A stretch of DNA of 64,000 nucleotides from Macrothele yani (GCA_039090855.1 CM077011.1:18229001-18293000), one strand, 5' to 3'; counted from the stretch's first letter, positions 1-12,636 are shown. A program made the numbers and translations. Notes: generated from the sequence alone by a model not told the origin.

Positions 1-514
1 TCTGCGCTTCGTTTTTTTCTTTGGCAAACAGTGCGATTAAATTCCTATTAATGCCTTAATTTTTGGCATATTTGTATTTTTAGGGCGACAGCAACAGATG
101 AATTTCCACGGAGATGCATTACAGCAGTCGGGAAGTCATAGGATTAGGTTTGATAATAAGAACTACTGATTATCAAACCGTTTTGCAATCCTATTCCTTA
201 CCAACTGCAGTAAGTACTCTTTATCATATTTATACACATATTTCCTGAGGAACCCGTCTTGCAAACCTATCCCAAATGGAATAAAGACTATCACACATAC
301 AGTGTTTACCATAAAGCAGTTTACCGGATAACCATTTGACACCCTATGACTTTCAAGCTGCAATAAAGTCTATTACATATACCCACATACAGAATTTACC
401 ATTAAGAAGTTTTCTGGAAAACCTCTTGCAATTCTGTACGTGCGCCTTACCAAAAGCAGTAAACTGTATCATATCCGCACACATATCTGACTTTGACCAG
501 TTCTAAGGAATTTA
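1..514. other. Unassigned AT-rich sequence
   Basis: No coding similarity, terminal repeat or RNA gene was recognised. The short open frames here show no conserved motif. Confidence 0.5.
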
Positions 515-636
515 GAAATAAATTAGCAGTTCTAAAGAATTCCGGATGCATAGTTTCAGCGCAAGCAATATACAGAAGCCTTCACGAAGAAGGACTATAT
601 ATGAGGACCACCTGTCGTAAGCACTTCAAGGAATAA
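515..636 (+). pseudogene. Tc1-like transposase fragment
   Basis: The frame from 553 to the TAA at 634-636 reads VSAQAIYRSLHEEGLYMR, which resembles the second helix-turn-helix end of Tc1-type transposases (pattern VS..T.yR.LhE.GL..R). No terminal inverted repeats, N-terminal DNA-binding half or catalytic domain lie next to it, so it is an isolated relic of about 40 codons. Confidence 0.45.
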
Positions 637-762
637 TAATCTCAAAAGCCTTAGTTATAATTGATGCACAACACATTATTTGCAGTGAAGTCTTATGCAG
701 ACCACTCCTACACTAAACCTTCATCATACATCTAAACTTTACAACAGACCACTCATACACAG

Positions 763-1230
763 TGTAACGTATACTCTAGATTCACTTTCCTTTTGATTTT
801 ACTATTTCTGGTTATTTTATTTTCCTATGTAAATTATCTTCTTACTGAACGAGATGTTAATTCTCCCGCTGAATGAGATCTGGCAATGAGTGTAAGTCAT
901 CACGTGGTGGTAGCCAGTATAAATAGGCGCGTTCAACGATACCAGGGAGTGCTTTTGTTTGTGTTACGTGAGAGAGCTTTTTGTTGATGTGCGTAGGGAG
1001 AGCTTTGGTTATATACGTAAGGAGAGCTTCGTTTATGTGAGTAGAGCTTCGTTCATGTGCAAGGAGTTACGTTTTATTGAGTAGCTGTGTGTTCGGTGAA
1101 GTGTATGATGGATCATATGAAGAGTTTCTCTAATAAAAAGTTGTTCTAGTAAGTACGTTTTTCTCTGTTCATAGTTTTGTCAGATCTCTGTGTGGCTGTT
1201 AGGTTTATTTCATTAGTTGTTATTATTACA
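763..1230 (+). promoter_or_regulatory. Promoter-like block, possible degenerate solo LTR
   Basis: A strong TATA box, TATAAATAG, lies at 918-926. It is followed by a GAGAGCTT-rich run of short imperfect repeats (about 970-1070) and an AATAAA at 1132-1137. The block can be bounded by TGTAAC at 763 and TTACA at 1230, as in many LTRs. The flanks (ACAG and ACCAG) do not give a clean target duplication, and there is no neighbouring primer site. A solo LTR is therefore only one reading; a host promoter is another. Confidence 0.3.
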
Positions 1231-1819
1231 ACCAGCATTAAGACTTTATTCATCTTAATTACTACTATAACATTACTAGCAGTTAAAAAGCTTGTTCATT
1301 ATTATTACTACACTACTAGCAGGAAAGTTTATTCATGATATAATTAACACAAGAAGCATTAGTAGAAGAAGCTTTATTCATTATAACTGAACCTCACGAC
1401 AGACCACTTGTGACTTTTACAAAAGACCACTCATATCTCTGAACCTTCAGTGACCAAATATTTTCTTCGTACGTCTACTTTCGAAAGATAAGCATAGTGG
1501 TCAAAATGGACGACAGTTGCAATAGCTTGTGACCCAATAATTGGTGTAAGATACACGAACTGCAAAACCTAAAATGAACTACAAAGCCAGATAAATGTGA
1601 AAAACCTCATTTCTTGTTGCTGTAGAAATGAATTCGTGTTCGAAGGAATTTGTGGCTGTAACAATATATCACACAAACAGCATACGGATGTGTCTTTAAA
1701 CTTGTTCGTGATATCGGGATGTTTAAATCAGGTGGAAGACAGAGGGATGTTTCTAAAGTACGTTTTTTTCGCTTTTCTGTGGTGTCAAAGCTGTATAAGA
1801 GAACTCAAGGTCCATGAAT

Positions 1820-2830
1820 CAATCGTCCGGGTGTGTATGGCAGAGCAATGATGCAATGGCTCAATATGACCGCTAATGTGGCACTAACAGCGAGGCACAA
1901 GACATATGTCAACGAGTGTTTTAAAACTGTTTGCGGCTCGTGGATCAGTTTCGGGACAATCAATATAAAAAGGACTTCATAAACAAGGACTTTATGCGAT
2001 ACTACGTATCGTTTACATCCCACTGAATCCATCATGCTTAAGAGACAGGTTGTCGTGGAGCAGACCACGCCGGGACTGAATCGGAAATCAATGTCTCCTT
2101 TTCTGACGAATCCAGGTTAAGATTACCCAGACTTTATTGCAAGAAGACCTAAAAGTCTGCATCCCTCACACTCATTCAGGAAGAAGAAACAGGTTGCTCT
2201 GGATCAAAGAACATCAGGGTTGGATCACAAACCGATCAACAAACGTGTTTTGTGAAAAATCCAAATTCAGTTTATAGAGAAATAATTGCTGCGTTGTATT
2301 CTGGAGAGAACTAGAAACACGTTGTGGTATACTGGTCTGTGACGGCATTATGGCACAAGCCAAGGTAGAACAGCCTCGTACTTTAACGTAAGCCCAACAC
2401 TGAGTAAACCACAACGTTTTCTTTTCCTGAAAGACGGTGGCTCTGCGTAGGGCCTATGCTGAATTGAAAGGCTGTGCTGCGTGGGAGGCTTCATGGGGTT
2501 CCATGACTTTTATGGAAAAACTTGAACATGCCTGAGATATAGAGAAATGCTTCCGTGAACCCTACATGATGCTTTATTGGAGTTCTATTGAACCAGAGTT
2601 TCTGTTTATGAAGGAGAACGCCAGCTGCCTAAGCGGAGGAACAATTTCATTGAAAATGAATGTATCCGGTATATGTCGTGGCCAACATATTCGCCGCCCC
2701 TTAACCCAACAGATCACGTATGAAACGCATACGGGAAACGTATTTCATCTGGTAGGCGTTCTCCTACAACTCTGCTGGAGGTCTAATTTACACTTGTACA
2801 AGATTGAGTTTTATTTTTCAGAACCTTCAT
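1820..2830 (+). pseudogene. Degenerate Tc1-like transposase
   Basis: A cut-and-paste DDE transposase of the Tc1 superfamily, broken in all frames. At 2102 onward SDESRLRLP matches the first catalytic block (FSDESRF). Near 2590 the frame gives FLFMKENASC, matching FMDDNAPAH but with the second catalytic Asp replaced by Lys. At 2679 onward WPTYSPPLNPTDHV matches WPARSPDLNPIEHVW, with the catalytic Glu changed to Asp and the Trp codon changed to TGA. No terminal inverted repeat was recognised. It is clearly inactive and old. Confidence 0.7.
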
Positions 2831-2834
2831 GCTG

Positions 2835-3190
2835 CCCTCGCAAACAGAATTAAACAGTGAGATAGCAGTTGCATCGCAGTAAGGGTGTCATCAAACCCCT
2901 TGCTAGATTCTCGTGCACAAACGAATGCATCGGCAAGTTATATTATCAATTATTACTCTATTGAAATAAAAGACACTGCCCCGATTTATTTTGCATTTTG
3001 TGTGAGATAATTTACAAATTTGTTCCACTGTTTCGTATCCATCTCCATACCATTTTATTGCCCCGTATTTTGCATTTTCTATTTTGATTACTATGCGTAG
3101 TTCTAGGCCTCTAGTGTATTTGGGCGGGAAATGTGATTTCGCGTAAAACGCAGATCTTCCTTCATTTGTTTAAAAAAAGGCATGATGATT
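2835..3190. other. Unassigned spacer
   Basis: AT-rich sequence between a Tc1 relic and an RTE LINE fragment. No feature was recognised. Confidence 0.4.
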
Positions 3191-3199
3191 TCTTGAAAA

Positions 3200-4247
3200 T
3201 TAAAGTTTTGCGACTTTGTTGATAAATACCGTATATGGGGAAATCTTATTAATAACATCTATGAAAATGCAAGTGCTAAGTGCAAAGATTCGGCTGTTTG
3301 AAAATACAACACACATAAAAATTGGAAAGGGAGTGAGACAAGGTGACACCATATCTCCGAAGCTCTTTAATGCCACATTGGAGGGTGACTTTCAGTCCCT
3401 GAGCTAGGAAAACAAGGGGATAAAGCTTAATGGAGATTATCTAACCCACCTTCGTTTTGCTGATGACGTAGTCATTTTTGCAACTAACCTATCAGAGCTG
3501 CAGAGTATGATCCAGGAATTTGCTCACAAGAGTCAAGAAGTGGGATTAAAAAATGAACTTTCAGAAGACAAAAGTGATGTTCAATGCTTTTACAAAAATT
3601 AAAGATTTATCGATTGATGGAGAAAAGCTGTAAAATACAGACACGTACGTTTATCTTGGACAGCAGATATCAAGTGAGGGTCCCATTGATGAATAAATTA
3701 ATCGGCGTATAAAACTTGCCTGGAGAGCTTTTGGAAGAAACAGCATAATTTTCAAGAGCAATATGCCATTATGTCTTAAAAGAAAAGTGTTTGATCAATG
3801 CATTCTTCCAGTGCTTAGGTATGGTGCAGAGACGTGGGCCTTAACTAAAAGAGACATACAAAGGCTGCAGACAACTTAAAAAAGCATGGAGAGGTGCATG
3901 CTTGGTGTAACCAGGAGAGATAAGAAGAGGAATTCGTGGATCCGAAAAATGACAAGAGTGGAAGACATCATGATCAGAGTTAAATCCCTGAAATGGCAAT
4001 GGGCTGGGCATACTGCCAGAAGGACAGACCATCGATGGACAGCCGAAATTTTAGATTGCATTCCAAGGGACAGGAAAAGACCCAGAAGAAGGCCACATGG
4101 GAGATGGGTGGATAAAATTCGAAAGTATGCGGGAGTGACATGGAGGAGACTCGCACAAGACAGACCGTTGTGGAGGAAACTTGGGGAGACCTTCGTCCAG
4201 CAGTGGATTGATAATGGTTGACTATGATGATGAAGATGATGATGATG
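3200..4247 (+). mobile_element. RTE-type LINE, 5'-truncated 3' half
   Basis: A non-LTR retrotransposon fragment encoding the reverse transcriptase palm and the C-terminal tail. It reads NIYENASAKIRLFENT then GKGVRQGDTISPKLF, then RFADDVV with the catalytic Asp pair (FADD at 3456-3467). A shifted frame gives LKWQWAGHTARR, GRWVDKIR and FVQQWIDNG at 3886-4221. Several frameshifts and stops break it. It ends in a (GAT/GATGAT)n tail at about 4225-4247, typical of RTE-like 3' ends. A second, much shorter copy of the same 3' end lies at 16951-17065. Endonuclease and 5' regions are absent, as expected for 5' truncation during target-primed reverse transcription. Confidence 0.85.
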
Positions 4248-4359
4248 GGGAAATCAGAAACTTACTCCCAAAACCCTAGAGCAAAATTCCTTGGATTAAT
4301 TCAAACATATTTCATTTACGAATTTTTGTGGGCACAAGTTCTATAATTTGTGTTACTCC

Positions 4360-4525
4360 GGTTGCACGGAATTATGCCAAATAGTCTAGGTTGGGAGCCT
4401 GGATAATGCATGGGCAGTGTTTTGAGTTGTTCTCCCCGTTCCCTAGAACCAGCCCTCCACATTAAAGATTGTCTACCACTTACAATAGCCTTAGATGCCC
4501 ATCGTCCTCGTTAAACACATTAAAA
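4360..4525 (+). repeat. Degenerate SINE-A copy
   Basis: The stretch from about 4430 (TCCCCGTTCCCTAGAACCAG) to 4520 (GTCCTCGTTAAACAC) follows the body and tail of the SINE-A family seen intact at 18391-18609. The tRNA-like head is barely recognisable, so this is an old copy. Confidence 0.4.
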
Positions 4526-4529
4526 AAAT

Positions 4530-6090
4530 TGTGGTGTCATTTTAGTGTTTATCGTCATTCTTTCTTCAAAGGTAACCCCATTGTCATGCTGGAAGCCGTT
4601 CCGGAATACCTGGGGAAATGCAAAACAGAAGAATGCTGTGCTATGTAGAAAATTCTAGGTGTACGCAGTAATAAATATGGACAATTTCCCAGATTTTCGT
4701 AGAAAAAGATTCCCTGCATGATTACCTTTCTTTGTAAGCTAAACACAAAGTCAAAGAATAGAATAAAAAGCGTCAGATATATTTCAAAGCTTAAGTACTT
4801 GAAGAATAACAGAAAAAAAGGCAGAAAACGGAAAATGTGTAAATGTTTATCAATTATTCAAGGATTTTCTTGCTTGGTTGGTTGAGCACACTCACTGTAT
4901 AAATTATAAACAAATCATTTTCATTGTAATTACGGCATTGGTAAAATCACGCACCTAAAACAATAAAACAGGAGGAATTTAATTTTCGATGGCGAAAATC
5001 TCGGTCCAGTTCAGAACTCTTAATTTAATATTAAAAAGTCACCTGTATGCAATTTTTCTCTGTAGGATACTTGAAGTGACAGAAAGAGCCGTCGAACTAA
5101 CCAGCTGTTGATATAAATCTTTTTCGTCTCACCAAAAAGGACCTCCGAATACATATTTTTTTGTTTAGTAATTATGGAAACTCGGACATAAATTTCCATG
5201 TTCCATTTTCGTGGTCTAATACATACATTAAAACTTATTTGCTTTAGCTCCTAAATTAACTAGTTAATTATATAGTTAACTGATAGGAAACTAAAAAATA
5301 TTAAACCTGCAAACTTTGGAGAATGTCATAGGTCAGGACTGCGCATTCTAGCTCTACTCAGCAGTCTTCTTGAGCCATACTGACTCGATTGCCTTTACTA
5401 GTCACGTTTTATGATAATTTCCTGGCCTGAATTTCTTCAATTGTTATACAAATAAGGTTGACGCAGTTTTCTCCATTACCCACAGTATCACTTCAAGAAC
5501 ATTATCGAACGAGAACATTCTTCTTTCAGGCTGCGTGGTCGTTGCTCTCATTCAAGAAAATATTTTTTTTTAATTTCCATTTCGCCGAAAGAAATACACT
5601 ACGCTGGAAAAACTTATCGGACAAATTTTGTGGTCTTACAAAATTGGTTAACTAATTTGTCTACCCTAAGAGCACATTTTTCCTAAGGAAAATCCAGAGT
5701 TCTATTGTATTCACACGCAAAGTTATATAGAGGATTTTCACACATTTTTAGAACGTTTTCGATAAGAATTTACAGCAAATAAAAGAAGTTCAAAGAATTT
5801 AAACTGGTAACAGCGTGCTAGATGAACACGAATGAAACATCTGCTGCAGTTAAATATCGTCTAAGAAAACGGTGCGCACGTAAACAAGATGTGGATAGAA
5901 GGTTATATTTTTGCTCTTTACAAAGAGAAGTTTTCGTATTCTGTAACTACTATAAAACCGCTGTGAAAGAACAAACGGATATCCAAAGAAGATACGTACA
6001 TTTACGACTATTACAAACATATTCTCTCTGGTCTTGAAAGAAAATCCAGCGACCCAAAGAGCAGTTGCTAAGTCGTTAAAAAATTATGTA
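4530..6090. other. Unassigned AT-rich region
   Basis: No transposase motif, terminal repeat or RNA gene was found in this 1.5-kb stretch. Confidence 0.4.
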
Positions 6091-6097
6091 TCAAGTG

Positions 6098-6536
6098 TAA
6101 GTTAGTAAAATCATGCAATGCATTGATTATGATACGCTTTCCAACATACCAGAAATCATTTCTCAAGTTATGAGGATAATAGCTGCAAAATAAATCTCGC
6201 TCCTATGCCCTGCACTTTGACCCCATTTTGATTATATTCAACAGAACAGGTTCAGTGTACCTCCGAAAAAAACATGTAAAACTTTTGTCGCAATCGAAGC
6301 ATTTTTAAGTAAGTTATGCGCATAAGGGCAATGAAATGAATCACACTTTATGTCCTGACCTTTGCCCAATTTCTCCTATTTTCAATAGGGTTCGTTCCCA
6401 GGTTGTTCCCTACGACATACTAACATTTCATCGAAATCGAACCATTTTTACGAGAGTTATCGTGCGGACAGGCAGACAGACGGACAAAGCTGGTGCATGT
6501 ACTCTTCTTCAACCTACGGTTGGAAAGCGTAAAAAA
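6098..6536 (-). repeat. TR-A tandem-repeat element, short copy
   Basis: About two monomers of the TR-A family in minus orientation. It opens with GTTAGTAAAATCATGCAATG and TACGCTTTCCAAC, and closes with a GGACAG/GACGGAC run, ACAAAGCTGG, and CTTCAACCTACGGTTGGAAA at about 6510-6530. The same ends occur in the copies at 46.7-50.8 kb and 56.6 kb. DR1-like sites are degraded here (CACTTTGACCCC at about 6216). Confidence 0.75.
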
Positions 6537-6599
6537 AGGTAATGGACAAAGATTTGAATCTGAAAGAGACCAAAAAACAAAGTTCACCGTCTTCTGCCT

Positions 6600-7290
6600 G
6601 TGGATGTGACTAAGTGTTAAACACGGTGTGGACTTCTTTATGAAAATTACTTAGCTGGGGACAGATGGTAATTTGTGATTATTAATGAAGCATGGATATA
6701 TCCCATTGGCTAACAAAAAAAAGGTCGATTTCACATCGCAAAAGTGCAGGAAAGGACCTATAAACTTGGTTCCAAGAATCCAAAGAAATTTTCAGTAAAT
6801 AATTCCTGACGATTGATGATTTCTAGTGCAATGGGAAACTAACGTTAAGAAATGTTTAAAATAATAATAAAATCAATTCTACATATTACCAATATAATGT
6901 TTTAACTCCTATATTTAAGGAGGAAATGCTATTTTTTTATACACAGAGTCTTTAAAGAGTAGAACCCCATCAGGATAAGGCTACCAGTCCTACATTTAAA
7001 TCTACCACTATTTCTTGAAAAAATGGAAAAACAGATATGAATATAAAGTCTATTATTCCTTTGCCCTGAGGTGTCACCAGCAGACTATCGTGTCTTCAGA
7101 CTGTTAAAAAGGGTGCTTTTCTAAGCGCAGATCTAAAACGATGATTGGAGTATCGAAAGCAGTGGAAGAGGAGTGGAATAAAATACCACCACCACCAATT
7201 TTAAGAAGTACCCTGTTATCTTGGAAATGTAGATGTAGGTTCATAATCCAGAGAAATGGATATCGGATTAATCATTTAAGAGAGAAATAA
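6600..7290 (+). pseudogene. Degenerate mariner-like transposase (long-spacing DDD type)
   Basis: Broken frames match a mariner-related group. INEAWIYP at about 6685 resembles the first catalytic block (DE.WIY). HQDKATSPTFKSTT near 6965 contains the second catalytic Asp. PEVSPADYRVFRLLKRVLF near 7070 carries the third Asp (SP.D..PADY pattern). It then ends AVEEEWNKIPPPPILRS and LLSWKCRCRFIIQRNGY. The order and C-terminal pattern fit the DD37-41D (maT-like) lineages; the exact lineage is inferred from memory. Terminal repeats were not recognised. Confidence 0.65.
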
Positions 7291-7659
7291 TTTTATTTTG
7301 AACATCGATTATATTGCTGGAAATTCGTTCTAAAAATGGCTGAACATCCTCTGTATTTTTGGAGATATTTCACCTGTGCAGCTATGGCATCGAAAGTCTG
7401 AGGAGACAGATTTTCCATAATGAAAGCCTACTATAGCTCTTTTGAAGGTGGTGGGAGATTTGAAGCAATGAGCTCTCGTCTCTCAAGACAAAGCAATGAG
7501 AATTACACAAGTGGGACCACACGTCATTAGGAGAGGGAGCATAATAATTTTTGCTTTTTATGTACTTCCATTCGTCGAATATCTAAGCTTCTGAAAGTAC
7601 AAAGTAAATAATTTTTCTTTTCGATTTTTGTATCCTGGACAATTTTCCCATGTAGTTTT

Positions 7660-8440
7660 CAGGTGTTTTATTAAACGGCACGAAAACTGGGTTTAAGACA
7701 ATTTTTTTTAATAAGAAGCATAAAATTGGGCTTTAATACATCATATTTTTCTGTTAAATGGCAAAAAATCTGATTTTAGTGCTTCATATTTTTCCGAAAA
7801 ATGGTATAAGATCATGTTTTATTCATTGTCATAAATTCCTGTTTATATTAAAACCAAAGTCTGGTTTTGACACACATTTTTCTTATAAATGACATAACAT
7901 CTGATTTAAATTGATAAATTTAATTTTTCTTAAAAATAGCATAAAATCTGGTTTTACTGCTTTATATTTTTCTGGAAAATGGCATAATATCTGGTTTTAA
8001 TGCTTTATAATTTTGAAAAAAATGACAAAATCGGGTTTTAGTGCTTTATATATGTTTGTGAAAACTATAAAATTAGGGTTTAATACTTTATATTTTTCCA
8101 AAAAAGTGCATAAAATGAGGCTTTTTTTTTCATTGTCATAAAATCATGTTTATATTAAAGTCAAAGTCTGTTTTTAGCACACATTTCTCTTATAAATGAC
8201 ATAAAAGCTCATTTAAAGTCGTACACTATTTTTCTGATAAATGGCAAAGCAATTTAGTTTTAATGCTTTGTTTCTGAAAAATGGAATAAAATCGGGTTTT
8301 AATGCTTTATATTTTTCTGAAAAATTCAATAAACACATGTTTATAAACAGCCTAAGTTCGGGTTCTGTTAAATGGCATAAAGTCTGTTAATCATTTTTAT
8401 TTTTCTAATAAATGGCATAATATCTGGGTTTAATCGCAGC
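7660..8440. repeat. AT-rich tandem repeat, about 54-bp unit
   Basis: Degenerate repeats of the type ATGGCATAAAATCTGG followed by TTTTAATGCTTTATATTTTT recur about every 50-60 bases. A larger period is visible: the block beginning CATTGTCATAAA at 7824 recurs at 8131, 307 bases later, with the same downstream variants. The array ends exactly where the hairpin at 8438-8537 begins. Confidence 0.75.
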
Positions 8441-8537
8441 CCTCTTAATGGGTTAAACTCAGATTTTTTGCGACTTTTCAGGAAAATATGTTCCTGAAAA
8501 GTCGTAAAAAAACCGAGTTTAACACATTAGGAGGGCT
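8438..8537. repeat. 100-bp hairpin (47-bp arms)
   Basis: The left arm begins AGCCCTCTTAATGGGTTAAA and the right arm ends with its near-complement TTTAACACATTAGGAGGGCT. Arms of about 47 bp, with about five mismatches, enclose a short loop AAATATG. This is a MITE-like or miRNA-precursor-like foldback. Confidence 0.8.
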
Positions 8538-8539
8538 CA

Positions 8540-11060
8540 GGTACCTAAAAAAGGATGCTTCCTAAACTTTCCTGTGCTCCCCAAACATATGTTTACATAG
8601 GCGTTGGGTTTTACGAAAGCTATACCTGGAGAATATCTTTCCTCCTATCATATATGCAGTATCGAAGATAAATCTCCAACTAGTCATTTATTCTTCGTTC
8701 CATGATCCAAGACATGATGAAAATGGGCTCGTTCACCTGACACGAACATCATATTATTGCACAGAAACTTGTGGTTCTAATATCTATAACCTGTTTTAGG
8801 TTCGTCGCCAGTATTACAGACCCTTCTTTTGCACATAATCAGTCAGAAATACTTAGGGTCAAGCATTTCCACTAACGTTCAATCTGAACAAAATAACCTA
8901 TTTCTCTTTGTAAATAATTTATGGTATGCACCTTTCACATGTTTTACAACGACAAGATAATTTGTGTGAAATAAAACTAGTGATTTGAGAATATTCATGT
9001 ATATAATGTATATACTCACAACACACTGCATTTATTTACGTCACTCACGACCACACAGAGCCAGAGTCCAGTTCATACTAAGTGGAATTAAATCATAACA
9101 AATAATAAGTTATGAGCCATAAAAGTAAATGTTTACTACGCTATATTGGCGGCGGCAAAAGTAAATATTGCAACTGTTCAGTTTTACAAAACCTATATTT
9201 TTATATTTATTCAGATTTAGATGAACATAAGGAATAATACTGATACCGGTGAAATGTATCGTATCTACAATATGCACAAGTTAAAATCTGACCTCATGAT
9301 GAAAGAAAACTAAATCGCATGCATGTTAGAGAGGGAGGGATTGGTAACTTTTTGTGTAAAGGCAATGTTTTTCAACCGTTTTCTCTTGATTAGAATACCT
9401 CTCGTATTCTAATTATCTAAACACCACCAATACTTAAAATTCCAAGGGTTGTCAGAGGAAAAGAATTTTTAAACCCTATTCATGTTTTCAAATCTTACCC
9501 ACCCTCCTCCTGTTCTCGCGTAAACGCGTACCACTAGACAAAGCCTTATGTACCACCGGTTGAAAAATGCTGCTATAAGATTTACATCCCATATACATCA
9601 TTACACCCATAAACATCATTTCAAACCTCCCGTCAAAAGGCGGGTAACCCATTTCGGGGCGGAGATCAGAGGAAGCCAAATTTTACTACGACGCACAATT
9701 TTCATAGCGTGAAAATTCATTTTTTTAAATAGCTTTTATCACATTTAGCATCAGGTTCTTGTAATTAACGGAGATTGCAATGAGATGTTATTGCGTTTAA
9801 GTAAAACGCGATGAAATAATGTTCGGCGATAGTTTAACAAAATATATTTGTCGAGTAACAATGAAATTAATTGTTGTTGTACCACTTTATGACAGAGCAT
9901 TCAAAAATTAGATTTCAACAATGGTTTTAATTTACTTCCGTTACCCATTTTCGTTACATGGAAATTAAATGCATGGGATTTACTTCACTGCTGTCGGGAG
10001 AGATGCACGTCATCAAAAACAATGGGGGCGGAGGAACACTTTTAATGCGCCTGTTCACTCCTTGAAGCTGCTTTTGTCGCACTATACTTACTTACACAGG
10101 AAATTTTTTTAGCTAGTTTTCCAAACCGGTTGAAGGGTTAATACATTGCAGTTTTCTGAATAACGGCCAAATATCTGTTTTTTTAATGCAATCCTATTGT
10201 TTAGGAAGTTCAAAGAAATCCCTGCAAGCGGGTGTGGTGTTGTTGTAGTTATTTATTCAGATATCGCCTTGGTGCGTAGCGTTGCCATCCGGCAAATACT
10301 GGAATTTCAGATTTCTTTTACTAGTAGTTGCTTCCACCAGCCAAACCTTTCTTGGTCTGACAACACTTAACCTTTTCGCTTACTTTTTAGTTATCTAAGT
10401 TAGATCCACGAAAGCAGACTCACAGGCTCTATGTACATCTTTTTATTTACATCCGCCTCCACTATTTCCAAGGGGGGTGTAGACTATTTATATACATACA
10501 CTCCTCCACTTCACTTCGGTAGTTCTAGAAGGAATCATATGAGTCATTCACTATCACTACTGAATGAATTCATGAGAGTCAAATAGATGCACAGTTCAGC
10601 AGCAAGTTCATAGGACGAGGTACCGCTCCTCTTCATATAGGTGTAGAGCATGAATGTGCTAGGTGCCGTCGAATTATATTTACCAACCAATTATCTAGAA
10701 ATTTGATCTCTACCACGACACAGAGTTACCTCTACTATGTACGACGATTTTAAAAAAGAATGACCTCAGCCACTCTAAGAATTCTCTATAGCCTGATGAC
10801 AACAGCCATCAGGGGAAAATATTACACATCTTTCAGTTTGGAGGAAAAACCGGAGAATGCCCCGCCAAAAACTCTGGGCCCGTGGACTGAGATGTGAGGT
10901 CACCCAGCTCCCTCGCCATCAGCCAATCCCGTCAGTGCATTATCTGCAAGATGACAACACGGCAGTCTCATAACTCTCCTCGTTCAGGACGTCTCGTACC
11001 CAGGCAAGAAGAATGCTTCTTGGACACGCCTATCTCTCTCTTTCTCTTTCTCTCTCCTCC
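8540..11060. other. Unassigned 2.5-kb region
   Basis: No protein motif, terminal inverted repeat or RNA gene was recognised. A C/T-rich run (TCTCTCTTTCTC) at about 11035-11060 lies immediately left of the mariner. Confidence 0.4.
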
Positions 11061-11067
11061 TCCACAG

Positions 11068-12362
11068 TATTGGGTTGTCGGAAACGTTATAACGTATTTT
11101 GGCACCTGATGGCGGTTGGGCGGTTTTGGAAGTACTAGACATATGCGCAGCTCTGTTATCGCTACGACATTCGACAGGTGCCAGATCTAGGTGCAATCTA
11201 AAAAAAATTGTGAGCGATTTGGTTGACTTGCAGAGATTTGACATCAAGTAGAAGATGGAAGACCAAACTGTGCATTTTCGCCATATTTTACTATATTACT
11301 TCAGTAAAGGGAAGAACGCGCGTCAAGCTTGTGAAAAGTTACGTAAAGTGTACGGTGATAATGCTTTACAAGAACGTCAGTGCCAGCGGTGGTTCGCAAA
11401 ATTCCGTGCTGGTGATTTTGACCTCAACGATGCTCCTCGGTCTGGGAGGCCAACCGAGGGTGATGACGACCAAATCAAGGCATTGATCGAGTCAAACCCA
11501 CGATACACGACACGAGAGATTGCAGACACATTACATATCCATCATTCAAGCGTTAACGACCACCTGAAAAAGCTGGGATACGTACGCAAGCTCGATGTGT
11601 GGGTTCCTCATGAACTCAATAAGCTCAATTGACGGCGCGTATAAACATCTGCGATATGCCCATTAAACCTGAGGAAAACAATTCTTTTTTGAAGCGACTG
11701 ATAACTGGTGACGAAAGGTGGATTGTTTACAACAATGTGCTGCGCAAACCGTCTTGGTCCCGACGTGCTGCTTCGCACTCAAACGACATTCAAAGCAGAC
11801 ATTCATCGGCGGAAGGTTCTGGTCTCAGTGTGGTGGGATTTTAAAGGTGTCGTGTTTTTTCGAGCTCCTACCACAGAACCAAACAATCAATTCGAATGTG
11901 TACTGTCGGCAATTGGACAGTTTGAATGAATCCATGATCCAGAAACGTCCAGAACTCGTTCATCGTAAAGGTGTTGTGTTCCATCACGACAATACGAGAC
12001 CATACACAAGTTTAATCACCCGCCAAAAATTATTGGAGCTTGGGTGGGATGTGTTGTCACACCCAGCATAATCGTCTGACCTTGCGCCGTTAGACTTCCA
12101 CTTGTTTCGCTCTCTTCAACAGCCCTTGCGTGGTATAACGTTCAATTCAGATGAGGCTGTAAATCATCACCTTGTACATTTTGTGGCTACGAAAGACAAG
12201 TCCTTCTATGAACGAGGCATTCTGCAGCTCACTGAAAGATGGCAAAAGGTTATGGAACAAAACAGGCGTTATATCATTGACTGATCTTTGTTCTTTCTAT
12301 CAATTAAATGACCTTTGCAAAACATGGCTGAAATACGTCATGACTTTTCCGACAACCCAATA
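11068..12362 (+). mobile_element. mariner element with TIRs
   Basis: The element is 1295 bp including both TA dinucleotides, the usual mariner length. The left end reads TATTGGGTTGTCGGAAACGT from 11068. The right end is its inverted match, ACTTTTCCGACAACCCAATA, ending at 12362. The TA at both outer edges is the expected target duplication. It holds the transposase pseudogene at 11255-12284. Confidence 0.93.
11255..12284 (+). pseudogene. mariner transposase, frameshifted
   Basis: The DD34D transposase catalyses cut-and-paste movement of the surrounding element. The first 125 codons (11255-11632) carry the N-terminal helix-turn-helix (HFRHILLYYFSKGKNARQAC), the second HTH (TTREIADTLHIHHSSVNDHL) and the conserved linker WVPHEL. 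A TGA at 11630-11632 and a frameshift follow. LITGDERWIVYNN (first Asp) lies in the frame beginning 11629. After another shift, VFHHDNTRPY gives the second Asp, and SSDLAPLDFHLF, just after an in-frame TAA at 12069-12071, gives the third. All three catalytic Asp codons survive, so lesions are few and the copy is fairly young but inactive. Confidence 0.92.
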
Positions 12363-12636
12363 TTATGCAACATGGCATCTCACCCGTCTTTTCTGAAACT
12401 CACTCTCCACTCACTTTTCATACACTGGTTGCATTCCACTTTACCACAGCGGGCATGTGAAATGGGATAGAGAAGTATCAAGACTGGTTGCATAAGTTCA
12501 GAATCGCGCTGCACAGCAGGAAGCGATTTGGCACAAGTAGACCTTGAAAACTACCACGCATGTGCCGTGCGTCAGGTCGCCCTTGCTCTTCCGGTTTTCT
12601 TACAGCAGAGCTTTGTTCTTACTTGTTCGTCGCATT

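Noticed and set aside
6336..6542. 68-codon ORF
   Set aside because: It lies within TR-A repeat sequence; similar frames recur in other TR-A copies only because the repeat does.
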